Position numbers and translations under genes: made by a program. Of a DNA stretch of 64,000 nt, positions 49,784 to 58,962 are shown one piece after another. Where the stretch lies: positions 731,165-795,164 of the forward strand of contig JASBNA010000015.1 in the NCBI GenBank assembly GCA_038087015.1, given 5' to 3'. The stretch's first letter is position 1. Every line of letters starts with the position of its first letter. Source of the DNA: Cerrena zonata. Its lineage: Eukaryota > Basidiomycota > Agaricomycetes > Polyporales > Cerrenaceae. Under the pieces are notes generated by a model, which searched no databases, was not told where the DNA came from, and was given only the letters and a program-made list of their open reading frames with translations.

Positions 49784-49906
49784 TGTTTTTCGCAGCTGAA
49801 ACATTCTCGCGATTGGTTTCCGAAAAGAGAATCCGTTTTGCCGGACTTTACTCGATGCGGTGCCGAGTCGGTTGACAGTGGTTTTTCTAATGATGACTTA
49901 AATATA
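49784..49906 (+). promoter_or_regulatory. Leader/promoter between minisatellite and unrecognised gene
   Basis: The reading frame of the downstream gene stays open through this segment and the minisatellite back to about 49496, but contains no ATG before 49907. TTTGTTTTTCGCAG (ending 49795) resembles a 3' splice site, but I found no GTATGT donor with a TACTAAC branch site to match. Confidence 0.35.
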
Positions 49907-50665
49907 ATGGAAGATCAGCCATTAAGAAGAAAGTTTAACTTCAGGGGTTCTCATAGAATTTATATAACTAGTTTTTCCCTTTTGTCTTGCGTTTGGAATG
50001 ATAGAGTATATTCAATTAAAAATATAAATATGTTTGACGAAGTTATCGAAAGTGAAGAAGATTTAATTTTAAAATCACTTGATACCCAGGATCCAAGCTT
50101 GAGTAATATACAAAACTCTTTGCAGAAAAGAATGGAGGATTTCTTATCTAAGGATTCCGAGGTGTTTCAATATAATTATGGTCGAGTCAATGGGATATGT
50201 CCTGAAAGAGTATCATCTTTTTCGAGTTCATTTCCAAAGAAATCCACAAATTTAGACACTGACCATCATCATTTGAGTTTTGATATGGAAATTCTAACAA
50301 GATGGATACCTAGAGATTTTTTAAAGATGCTAGTTCCAATTCTTTACTTCCAAGATATACAAAAAAAAAATTTTGAAAAAAAAGCTGATACTCTTTCGGC
50401 CAAAGCAGTTCCCACGGTTCAAGAATTGAACTTATGTCATAAATTGAGAGGCCATGGTTACTGGAAGAGAAATGGGTTCTGGTACTGTACTACTAAAGAT
50501 TTGGATCTGAATTATCGTGATGAATATGGACCAAAGTTTTTCTCCAGTTATAATTCTTTCGTTGCTTGGGAATCCCAAATTCAAAGTAAAATTTACGAAG
50601 CTAAATTAGAAGAAAATTGGGATATGGTTCTGAAACTACGTCAAGCTAAGAAATCAGTATCTTAA
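49907..50665 (+). CDS. Unrecognised protein with C-terminal GYWKRNGFWYC motif
   Basis: I do not recognise this gene with confidence. The first in-frame ATG (MEDQPLRRKFNF) gives 252 aa; a later ATG (MFDEVIESEEDL, about residue 42) is an equally plausible start because the segment before it is basic and less protein-like. The middle is acidic and Ser-rich. The C-terminal about 80 residues are the most structured: PTVQELNLCHKLRGHGYWK, NGFWYCTTKD, then SSYNSFVAWE. A Cys-Leu-x-Gly...Trp-x-Gly-Tyr/Phe-Trp-x-Cys arrangement is faintly reminiscent of the mitochondrial protein Mpm1, but this is only an impression. There is no signal peptide or membrane segment. Reading frame quality and codon use look genuine. 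Confidence 0.65.
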   Translation: MEDQPLRRKFNFRGSHRIYITSFSLLSCVWNDRVYSIKNINMFDEVIESEEDLILKSLDTQDPSLSNIQNSLQKRMEDFLSKDSEVFQYNYGRVNGICPERVSSFSSSFPKKSTNLDTDHHHLSFDMEILTRWIPRDFLKMLVPILYFQDIQKKNFEKKADTLSAKAVPTVQELNLCHKLRGHGYWKRNGFWYCTTKDLDLNYRDEYGPKFFSSYNSFVAWESQIQSKIYEAKLEENWDMVLKLRQAKKSVS

Positions 50666-51286
50666 ATTGCTATTATCCTTATCACTTATTTATTTATTCT
50701 CTAACTTTTATTTATACTGCATTGACGTCCAGTCACTCTAAACTTTTGCATTTTTTATTTCTCCCGGTGTACATTTTAATAAAAACAATTCGTCTGTTCG
50801 TATTTTCTTTGCATCATATATTGACCAGGACTTATTCTTGTAACTTTGATGAATTTTTGATTTTTCCGTAGTTTGTTTACCTTAATTCAAAGTTTTTTGG
50901 TAATTTTCCTAGAATTTGCATATATTTTCAAAAAAATTCGACAAAAATGAAATAAATAGAAATGTATTATACTATGTCAATTTTCTTATGCTAAAGTATC
51001 TCCGTATTGATCTGAGCTACCACGAGTGGTAACAGGGAAGACTTTGGCCGGTTTTTCTGGTGAAGTTTTTCGTTTTTTTTTTTATTTGAAATTTTGTCTA
51101 TGTATATCTCAGAAAATACTACTCATATATAATTTTTTGTAGCCAATATTATTGTAGCTTCTCTAAAAGGCTATTAATAAGTTGAATATAAGGGTATTTG
51201 AGAAAAAGTTTTGTGTGCAAACTTTTTTACATCCTTATTCAATCTTTGACATAGAAGACTAGGTCCAAATTTAGAAACAAAAAGTA
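50666..51286. other. AT-rich gap before tRNA-Lys
   Basis: There is no gene. The region includes a perfect 14-bp inverted repeat TACCACGAGTGGTA at 51018-51031 and several A/T tracts. The 3' flank of the preceding gene and the 5' flank of the tRNA are the only evident content. Confidence 0.5.
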
Positions 51287-51371
51287 GCCTGGCTAGCTCA
51301 ATCGGTAGAGCATCTGACTCTTATTAATTGAGATCATCAGAAGGTTGCGGGTTCGAGCCCCGCGTTGGGCT
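51287..51371 (+). tRNA. tRNA-Lys(CUU) with 12-nt intron
   Basis: The cloverleaf has acceptor GCCTGGC/GTTGGGC (three G-T pairs), D-arm GCTC/GAGC with AATCGGTA loop, anticodon stem TCTGA/TCAGA and T-arm GCGGG-TTCGAGC-CCCGC. The loop reads CTCTTA plus A once 12 nt (TTAATTGAGATC) after position 37 are removed, giving anticodon CTT. The intron sits at the canonical position, and its GAG can pair with CTC of the loop. A T-run follows for termination. Confidence 0.92.
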
Positions 51372-51658
51372 TAATTTTTCCTATATTTTTGCTTTCTCCC
51401 AAACCTTAGTTTACGGCAAACCTACAATTGGAATTTAAGGTGACAATACGAACTAGATTCTAGCATTCAAATTGTTCACTTAAAATACTGATCAGGCTAT
51501 TTTTTTATGGTAAGTATATTGAATCTCAATCTAAAGAACGAAAAATGTCAGTTCGCTAAAATTTTCGAAGATGAGTCAATGAAAAAAAAAAAAAATCTTT
51601 ATCAATCTGGAGAACTTCGTATTACAAAAGCAGCTTGCTACTGTCATTCATTCTAAAG

Positions 51659-53296
51659 ATGGGTTTTGCAAAGGACCAAGCGGTGGACCATGTGTCCACC
51701 AAAGAATATGGTTCAAGATCAGAACCAAATAACTGCCATAATAAAGAATGGAAGGTCTGGAAATATCTTCGAAATGCTTCTGATAAACTCGATGCTATTG
51801 GAGTTGAGACCAGGGGTATTGAAAGAATTGAAGCCCACGAGAGATCCACTAATCGTACGAAGCAGTTAATTTCAGTTATAGGTTTGTGGTTATCAGCATG
51901 TGGAGGTTTAAGTTCCATGTCTTCATTTTATTTGGGACCATTTGTATTTGAATTAGGTTTGAAGAAAACTTTGACTGCTGGTTTGATAGGACACACGCTT
52001 GGTTGTTTTATTGCTGCTTACTGTTCATTGATGGGACCTAGGTCAGGATGTAGACAAATGGTGGGAGCAAGATTTTTATTTGGTTGGTGGTTTGTCAAAT
52101 TAGTCAGTCTTGTGAGTATTGTTGGTGTGATGGGATGGTCGGTTGTCAATTCAGTAGTTGGCGGCCAAATTTTGAATAGTATCAGTAATGGCAAAATATC
52201 GTTAATTGTTGGTATTGTTATAGTTGCAGTAATTTCCCTTTCAGTTGCCATAGGTGGTATAAAACAGCTTTTAAGAGTAGAAACTTTATTTAGTATTCCG
52301 GTAAACTTAGCATTTTTATTATTATATGTTGTTGCTTCTCCAAAATTTAAATATTTGACATTATCTGATACCATGGGATTAGATCATGTTACATTAAAAG
52401 GTAATTGGTTATCCTTTTTTTCATTATGTTATTCGATTACATCAACCTGGGGATCTATTGCCTCTGATTACTATATTTTATTCCCTGAAAATACCCCAGA
52501 TTTACAAATTTTCACCATCACTTTTTTCGGTATTCTCATTCCAACCACTTTTGTGGGTACCGTTGCTTTACTTATTGGTAATGCTGCATTGAGCTTCGAA
52601 CCTTGGTTCCAAGCTTATAATAATCAAGGTATGGGTGGCTTATTAAACGAAGTTTTTAAACCATGGGGAGCTGGAGGAAAGTTTTTATTAATTTTGATTT
52701 TCTTATCATTAATTTCCAATAATATTATCAACACTTACTCTGCAGCATTTGGTATCCAGCTTGCTGGATCCGGTCTTGCAAAAGTTCCAAGATGGCTTTG
52801 GGCTTTCTTTATTACCATTGTCTATTTGGTTTGTGCCTTAGTTGGCAGAAATAAGTTTGCAGAAATCTTGGGTAATTTCTTACCAATGATCGGTTATTGG
52901 ATTTCTATGTATTTCATTATGTTGCTAGAAGAAAACACTATTTTCAGAACCGATCCATTTATGCATTTATACACAAAAGAATTCGCAAGAGAAGAAGACG
53001 AAGTCATGGAGACAAAACATTATATTTTATTCTCTAAAAGAAAAAATCAACACTACAACTTCAATATTTGGAACGATTACGATAAGCTCACCAGAGGTCT
53101 TGCAGCTTCCGGTGCTTTTATCATCGGAGCCTCTGGTGCTGCTTTAGGTATGTCCCAAGTCTACTGGGTTGGACCTTTAGCTAAACTCTGTGGCGGTGAA
53201 AGTGGTGGTGATATTGCAATGTGGTTATGTATGGGTCTCAGTGGGATCAGTTATCCGATACTTAGGTACTTTGAATTGAAAAAGTTCGGTAGATAG
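51659..53296 (+). CDS. FCY2: Purine-cytosine permease family transporter (FCY2-like)
   Basis: This NCS1-family nucleobase:H+ symporter of the plasma membrane belongs to the fungal Fcy clade taking up cytosine, adenine, guanine or hypoxanthine. The start ATG gives MGFAKDQAVDHVS and 545 aa (S. cerevisiae Fcy2 533 aa). A hydrophilic N-terminal about 70 residues contains Lys residues that may serve as ubiquitin acceptors. Twelve predicted membrane segments follow. Family features seen are GPRSGCRQMVGARFLFGWW, the TM6 region FFSLCYSITSTWGSIASDYY and FPENTP. Substrate cannot be assigned. The tRNA-Lys gene lies 290 bp upstream, and three BUL-like adaptor genes follow on the same strand. Confidence 0.85.
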   Translation: MGFAKDQAVDHVSTKEYGSRSEPNNCHNKEWKVWKYLRNASDKLDAIGVETRGIERIEAHERSTNRTKQLISVIGLWLSACGGLSSMSSFYLGPFVFELGLKKTLTAGLIGHTLGCFIAAYCSLMGPRSGCRQMVGARFLFGWWFVKLVSLVSIVGVMGWSVVNSVVGGQILNSISNGKISLIVGIVIVAVISLSVAIGGIKQLLRVETLFSIPVNLAFLLLYVVASPKFKYLTLSDTMGLDHVTLKGNWLSFFSLCYSITSTWGSIASDYYILFPENTPDLQIFTITFFGILIPTTFVGTVALLIGNAALSFEPWFQAYNNQGMGGLLNEVFKPWGAGGKFLLILIFLSLISNNIINTYSAAFGIQLAGSGLAKVPRWLWAFFITIVYLVCALVGRNKFAEILGNFLPMIGYWISMYFIMLLEENTIFRTDPFMHLYTKEFAREEDEVMETKHYILFSKRKNQHYNFNIWNDYDKLTRGLAASGAFIIGASGAALGMSQVYWVGPLAKLCGGESGGDIAMWLCMGLSGISYPILRYFELKKFGR

Positions 53297-53612
53297 AGTC
53301 ATTTATATAGATTACCAAATAATAGCGTAGATAAATATAAATAATTTTCATATTTCAGACGTGCGCTTGCTAACGAATAAATCATCTGCATGAGCGGAAA
53401 CCGGATACTCCTATTAAGCCCAATAATTTTTCAAATCTTAATTATCTTGTCTTATTTCTTTAGCTACTTCTAATTAAATAAGTTTTTGTTAGCAGGTTTG
53501 TGATAGAGGTTAGATTAACAGACTCAATAGCTTCGAGGATTTAAAACTTCCTATTAAATCTCGCTTAGATCTAATTCCGCGATCTCCGCAATATCATGAA
53601 GATTCAACAAGC
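53297..53612. promoter_or_regulatory. Upstream region of first BUL-like gene
   Basis: A 316 bp gap with no gene. A short ATG ORF (53596-53622, 8 codons) overlaps the BUL-like start codon at 53613 in another frame and would compete for initiation if it is in the mRNA. Confidence 0.5.
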
Positions 53613-55328
53613 ATGTCGATAACAAGTGGATTACAAGTCGGTCCAATCAACCATTTAAACTCAACAGAGGCAATATTGCCTCTGTATTCTATGTATAAGT
53701 CGCTAGTGCACAAGAAGTTACAACACTTGCGTAACGATGAACCTCCAGATTACCAAATATTGAACCATTTAACCCCCAATCAAAGCAGGACTTCGATTGA
53801 TACTCTGAAGACCATAAGATTCAATGATTTAGATAAGTTGAAGATGAATTACAATCAGAATATCAAGATTGATATCCAATTGACAGAAACCCCGAGTGTC
53901 ATTGGAAAAGAACCGCAAATTTTTAAGGATGATACTAAAGAATATAAAGAAGACGATTATATATACGGATATGCAATAATTGAAAATACCTCATCAGAGA
54001 GGATAGCTTTCAGTGTGTTATATATTCTTCTTGAAGGAGTCTACCAGTACGATGACAAATTGACGCATAAAATTATAAGTATGGTTGATTTAAATGCATC
54101 ATTGGTGAATGAAAACCTTCCTACAACTCAAAAAGATCCGATAGATCAAACATGCATCGTAATGAACGAAGTGTTAGAGCCACATATAAAATATAAACGG
54201 TTTTTCACTTTCAAGGTCCCCCAGTATATACTAGATGCTAATTGTAGTCATTTTTTAACGAATCATTTATACTTACCCCCGAGTTTTGGAGGAGCCGGGA
54301 AATTTAGGGATTTTGGAATTGATTATACTTCAATAAAGTATTCTATCAATTCATATTTGATAGGGGAAACCAAAGAGGAATTCATTAAGATGGGACATGG
54401 AGACCGTAGGATAAGAATTATCCCAAGAAATTATAATAGTAACGATCCATCGATTGTTAAAAATTATCAATTCTTTCATAGCAGATTAAAGCAGGAATTG
54501 AGAATATATGATAAAAAGAAATACGATCAAATGATATCTAAATTATTTGAAATCAAAGAGGGTACCTGCAATACTGATTTAGAAAAAACGTTCACCGTTG
54601 GAGAAGTTAGAACGAAAGTGATTATATCTATGCATGAACCATTTACGTTGAGATATACTCCGCCAATATCAAAACATCCGGACGTTAATCAACAGATCAA
54701 GATCCCCATTAAATTCGAAAGTGCATCAAAGGTCAAATTGAAATCAATCGAGTGTGAATTGGTTCTGGTAACAGTTGATTCTGCAACTAGTTCAATTCCA
54801 TTCATGATTGTTCCAGATATGATCTTCAATAACAGCCACGAGGATACAAATTTCAAAAATATCATCAGTGACCCATATCACAAACTTTTCAAAGAAGTTA
54901 AGAAAACACTATCTAAAAACAACGAATCTTTTAAACTGGGCAGCTACTTATACGAAAATATCAGAAGAATGTCAAACTTGAAATGCGTTTACCATGAATT
55001 ACAAATTGACGATATAGAGTGCAAAGTAAACTACGATTCTACTCAAGATAATCAAAATGAAAATTTGAAAAACAAGCTTAAAAATATAAATAATAGAAAA
55101 CCAAATCAGGAAAGGAAAACAAAATCCTTAAGCATCGACGCCGTTGTGAAACTCAAGTCGATGCACATCAAGAAATTAGATAAAGCAGTCCAGTATAACC
55201 GATTTGGAGGATTCACCTTGATTCCAAATTTCCAAACCTGCTATATGGCAAGATTATATTTTATCAAACTCATCTTAAAGTTTTCTCGTGGTAAACAAGT
55301 AATTTATATTCCTGTAACCATCGAATAA
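53613..55328 (+). CDS. BUL1-like arrestin adaptor of Rsp5, copy 1
   Basis: This is a member of the BUL1/BUL2 alpha-arrestin family that links the ubiquitin ligase Rsp5 to plasma-membrane permeases. Landmarks in BUL1 order are ILPLYSMYKS (residues 21-30, cf. LPSFEMY), the PPxY motif PPDY at 44-47, the arrestin N-domain strand YIYGYAIIENTS, LEPHIKYKRFFTFKVP, LPPSFGG, and the C-domain IECELVLVTVDS and IPNFQTCYMARLYF. At 571 aa it is the shortest of the three copies and far shorter than Bul1 (976 aa), lacking the long N-terminal extension. It is the only copy with a canonical PPxY. It shares the strand with copies 2 and 3, spaced 430 and 960 bp, so this is a tandem array, not one transcript. Confidence 0.85.
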   Translation: MSITSGLQVGPINHLNSTEAILPLYSMYKSLVHKKLQHLRNDEPPDYQILNHLTPNQSRTSIDTLKTIRFNDLDKLKMNYNQNIKIDIQLTETPSVIGKEPQIFKDDTKEYKEDDYIYGYAIIENTSSERIAFSVLYILLEGVYQYDDKLTHKIISMVDLNASLVNENLPTTQKDPIDQTCIVMNEVLEPHIKYKRFFTFKVPQYILDANCSHFLTNHLYLPPSFGGAGKFRDFGIDYTSIKYSINSYLIGETKEEFIKMGHGDRRIRIIPRNYNSNDPSIVKNYQFFHSRLKQELRIYDKKKYDQMISKLFEIKEGTCNTDLEKTFTVGEVRTKVIISMHEPFTLRYTPPISKHPDVNQQIKIPIKFESASKVKLKSIECELVLVTVDSATSSIPFMIVPDMIFNNSHEDTNFKNIISDPYHKLFKEVKKTLSKNNESFKLGSYLYENIRRMSNLKCVYHELQIDDIECKVNYDSTQDNQNENLKNKLKNINNRKPNQERKTKSLSIDAVVKLKSMHIKKLDKAVQYNRFGGFTLIPNFQTCYMARLYFIKLILKFSRGKQVIYIPVTIE

Positions 55329-55759
55329 GATGGTTGCAAATGAAACAGCACAAATTTTAGACAAACAAACTTTTCAACAGCAGTATCTTGCATAGGCATG
55401 GTGGAATCTTCCATGTATTCCACGTATTTTATAATATATAATTAGCATTTGTAATCAATACTACTAATCTAATTGCCAGAACGAACGCAGACAAGCCACT
55501 AGGGCCAATCAACTCGGCCGTTGAGCGATCCCCCAAATGATAAGCTTCCCTGCGACAATGCGTCAACTAAATTTAGAGTGATCGAAGCTTGTGGAAGGAA
55601 CTTGTTGATTGAGTCATATTGAAAATGCCTTTAGCGGATTCAAAATTACCGGTTTGGGAGGGATTTTGCGACCGGGGTATTGCAAATACCTATATATATA
55701 TATTTGAATATATGTTAATGGATGAAGGTGGTTGCCTAACTTTAGCATTTTTGTAAGTG
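55329..55759. promoter_or_regulatory. Upstream region of second BUL-like gene
   Basis: No gene. An AT microsatellite (about 55690-55704), likely a TATA element, lies about 60 bp before the ATG. A 14-codon ATG ORF (55712-55756) ends three bases before the BUL start at 55760. Confidence 0.5.
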
Positions 55760-58003
55760 ATGAGTCAACAAAACATGCTTAAGGACGATTTCCAAAACCA
55801 GCAGTTGGCAACAGACGATCCGGTTTGGTCTATCTTACCTTCGTATGATATGCATACGCATACGTTGGCTAGATCGGTAAGGGATGATTTACCGGCCTAT
55901 TCAATTTACTCTGATGAAGGTGAATCTTCAGGAAGTAATGCTTACGAGTCGAATAGTAACGAGAATTTAAGACATGAACCAAACGATACTGCTACTAATT
56001 ATAATTTTAGTAATAACTTGACGTCTTCTTTAAGCAGATTAAGCTTTGAAGATACTTCGATTGATGAAAACTTGATTATTACTGATGAAAATACCAATAA
56101 TTGGACAGAGACTATTATAAACAATATTCACAATTTGCGTAGTTTAACCAAAACTGATAATGAGTATTCAAAAGCCATTGATATATCTATTCATTTTACT
56201 AAAGATGTTGGTAAAGTGAATGAAAAACCAACTTTGATTGATCCTTTACTTCATGAGTATAGAAAAGGAGATTTTATTAATGGGCATATTTATATTACAA
56301 ATACTTCTGACTTCGAAGTTCCATTCACAATGTTTTATGTTATGTTCCAAGGGCATTTTCTAATTGCATCAAAGAATGAATCAAAACCAGTTAAATTTAA
56401 AAAATTCTTAGAAATGTTTGATTTCAGTGCTTCTTATAACGAAGCTAGAATTGATCGATTGATCTCTGAAAATAATAAAGATGAACTTTTCCAAACAATC
56501 AGTTTGATTGATCCAATCGATAACGCCGAGTTATCATTAGCTGAACGTGTTCTAAAGCCAAAAACAACTTATAAACGGTTTTTCACTTTTAAAATTCCTG
56601 AAAGATTATTAGATTCTGAATGTAACGTTCACAACTTATCTTATCATACAGAATTACCTCCTACTCTTGGTATCCTGAAATATTTTCAAGTGAATGACGA
56701 AGACAAATTCAAGGACTTTCTGTTCCCCGATTCTTCAATTACTTACGGATTGACTGCTAGATTTATTGGTAAGGCCTATCAATATAATGAAAAAAATGAA
56801 AAATCACACAATTCAAACCCAACATTAGTTAACTCTGATGGTGATGAATTCGTGATTTTCACAGATAACCAAGTATCAATGAGAATTTTACAACAAGCTC
56901 CGGTCCAATCAACGCTTGATTATAATTTGAAAACCTTGGAAATAGAAACAATGTATAAAAATTTGATATCAAGATTGAAAGAGAAAATCGAAATTGGCGA
57001 AGAAATAGTCCAATCTTTAAATGAAAATCATTCAGATGAAGCTGTTCAATTAGCTAAGAAATTAGACCAAGCCAATAAAAATGATTTAGCCAAGGCTCGT
57101 CAATTATATTCAAGTAAGCATTCAAGAGATGTTAAGGCAAAATATGGTGATAAAATAATCGATAAGTGTGATAATTATGAAATGATCATACCAATAATGA
57201 AGAAAAAATTACTTCATTCAAACTCTAATGGTACTTTAAAAGTTTCTTCTCCAAAAATGCCGATATACTTGAGATACATCCCACCACCAAAATTTAGATT
57301 GGGTGAACCAATTGACAATTCTACCTGGAAGTTCGATATGCCTATTGATTTAAGTTTCACTTCAGGATCCTTATTAAGCACTCATAAAGAATTGCCCCGT
57401 TTCAAGAAAATTCTGTGTGACTTGGTTGTGGCCACCTTCAAATCAAAAAAGTTTGATATACCACTTCAACTCAACCATAACTTTCTTTTCAAAAACGATT
57501 TTAAGAAATTCTATAATGATCCAACCACCGATAACGATAGTTTCGCTCATATAATCAAGAAACCATTTCAGGAAATGGGTAAAAAATATTATGATTTATT
57601 TCAAACTCTAGGCTCTGACAGATTCAGAGTCGAAGCCTCCCTTATTGATGATTTGAAGGCTATGTGTGGCATTGAAGAAAGGTTCATGAAGTTAAAAATC
57701 GACGATTTCAAAATTAATGGGTCTAAAGACATGAAAGACTTATCCGATTTGAATTGGGATTTGAACGATTGCTCAAATAGTTTTGAACAATCTCTAAGCT
57801 TAAGTGTGAACGTTGAAAGTGCTGACTTCAAATACCTTCAGTCAAAAAACCGTGGATCTGAATCGGCCTACGATAAATTTTGTTTTGTTCCTTCTTTCCA
57901 AACTTGTAACATGGCTAGAATGTACTATTTTGACTTGTGCTTTCAGTTGACAACCAATGAATATTTCCATGTCAAAGTCCCAGCAGTGATAGAGAAGTGG
58001 TAG
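55760..58003 (+). CDS. BUL1-like arrestin adaptor of Rsp5, copy 2
   Basis: A second tandem BUL-family protein of 747 aa. The start is the ATG giving MSQQNMLKDDF; the preceding in-frame GTG is ignored. The VWSILPSYDMH motif (about residues 22-32) matches Bul1 VLPSFEMY. At the place of the PY motif it has DDLPAYSI (about 42-49), so Pro1 is replaced by Leu. Arrestin landmarks are INGHIYITNTS, LKPKTTYKRFFTFKIPERLL, LPPTLG, LCDLVVATFKS and SFQTCNMARMYYFDL. Two in-frame CTG codons (56720, 57413) align with small or charged residues in the paralogues, which favours reading CTG as Ser. It is clearly closer to copy 3 than to copy 1. Confidence 0.85.
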   Translation: MSQQNMLKDDFQNQQLATDDPVWSILPSYDMHTHTLARSVRDDLPAYSIYSDEGESSGSNAYESNSNENLRHEPNDTATNYNFSNNLTSSLSRLSFEDTSIDENLIITDENTNNWTETIINNIHNLRSLTKTDNEYSKAIDISIHFTKDVGKVNEKPTLIDPLLHEYRKGDFINGHIYITNTSDFEVPFTMFYVMFQGHFLIASKNESKPVKFKKFLEMFDFSASYNEARIDRLISENNKDELFQTISLIDPIDNAELSLAERVLKPKTTYKRFFTFKIPERLLDSECNVHNLSYHTELPPTLGILKYFQVNDEDKFKDFLFPDSSITYGLTARFIGKAYQYNEKNEKSHNSNPTLVNSDGDEFVIFTDNQVSMRILQQAPVQSTLDYNLKTLEIETMYKNLISRLKEKIEIGEEIVQSLNENHSDEAVQLAKKLDQANKNDLAKARQLYSSKHSRDVKAKYGDKIIDKCDNYEMIIPIMKKKLLHSNSNGTLKVSSPKMPIYLRYIPPPKFRLGEPIDNSTWKFDMPIDLSFTSGSLLSTHKELPRFKKILCDLVVATFKSKKFDIPLQLNHNFLFKNDFKKFYNDPTTDNDSFAHIIKKPFQEMGKKYYDLFQTLGSDRFRVEASLIDDLKAMCGIEERFMKLKIDDFKINGSKDMKDLSDLNWDLNDCSNSFEQSLSLSVNVESADFKYLQSKNRGSESAYDKFCFVPSFQTCNMARMYYFDLCFQLTTNEYFHVKVPAVIEKW

Positions 58004-58962
58004 CTATTCATTTTTTTACTTTTATCATTCAGTTCTTTGTTTATAGCTTTTAAAAAGATTGACACATAAAAAAAATTGTATATTGTGTAACCTTCATTTT
58101 GCAACCGTTCGAAAATAGCCTCACGAAAAATGCCTAATAATAACTGAACTATACCTTCTAAGCAAGTTCCTGCTTATTGTTGCCATTTGTTGCAAACTAT
58201 AACCAGTTTCTCACCGACCTATTTAAAGCTTTAAAATATTCGTAGTTACAACTCTAAAAAGGCACAATTGACTCTGAGAATAACAAAACACAAAATAGTC
58301 CGGCTTTGTCCGCTGGAATTAAGTTCTACGACAGGGTGGGGGATGAAGAAGTCTGAAACGGCAGAGACTACCAAACGTCTTAAGTATATGGCAGTTTTCG
58401 TAAAGCTTGCCTCAGAACTGAGACATAGAAACTGGAATGACTAATTCAATAACTTCTATTCATGCTCTCAAAAATAACTTGCCATTTTCAAAAGAAAAAT
58501 ACTCAAAATAAAGCATAGCTACCAAAAGTAAAACACAGCTGTTCTCAGAACTTGACTCAAGAACTAAGTATAACCATATAAAGAATAAGTAACTGGATTC
58601 ATCTCCGACGATTTTTACAGATGGCTGCAAAAAAAATCGAATACCCTTTAGAAGTCGGCAGTAATAGCTCCAATAGAAGCAAATATCCCTGCTAAAAAAC
58701 ATTGGCCCGTTACTACCACGTTTGCACTTCACTAGAAGCTCTAAGCATTCATTTTAAGAGTGGCAGCCGTATAATCTCCGTCGATGCATTGTGAGATGGA
58801 TTTAAATTTTTTTTTTTTTTTTTTTTCAGATTCCGCGATTTACAACTCCAGCCGTAGCTTACAAATCGAAATTGAGTCATAGATAGACTCTGACGCTTAT
58901 TTAAAGAGGCCAATTGCAGAGACAATTGGTTGACTTATTACATTTCAATATAATAAATCAAG
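58004..58962. other. Intergenic region between BUL-like copies 2 and 3
   Basis: 959 bp without a supported gene. A T21 tract is at about 58807-58827, and a TTATTTAAAG TATA-like element lies about 65 bp before copy 3. A minus-strand 90-codon ORF (58460-58732) has no recognisable similarity or codon bias and is not called. I see no remnant of a further BUL copy. Confidence 0.55.

Noticed and set aside
58460..58732. 90-codon minus-strand ORF between BUL-like genes
   Set aside because: Cys/Phe-rich translation without domain features or codon bias; likely chance in an AT-rich gap.
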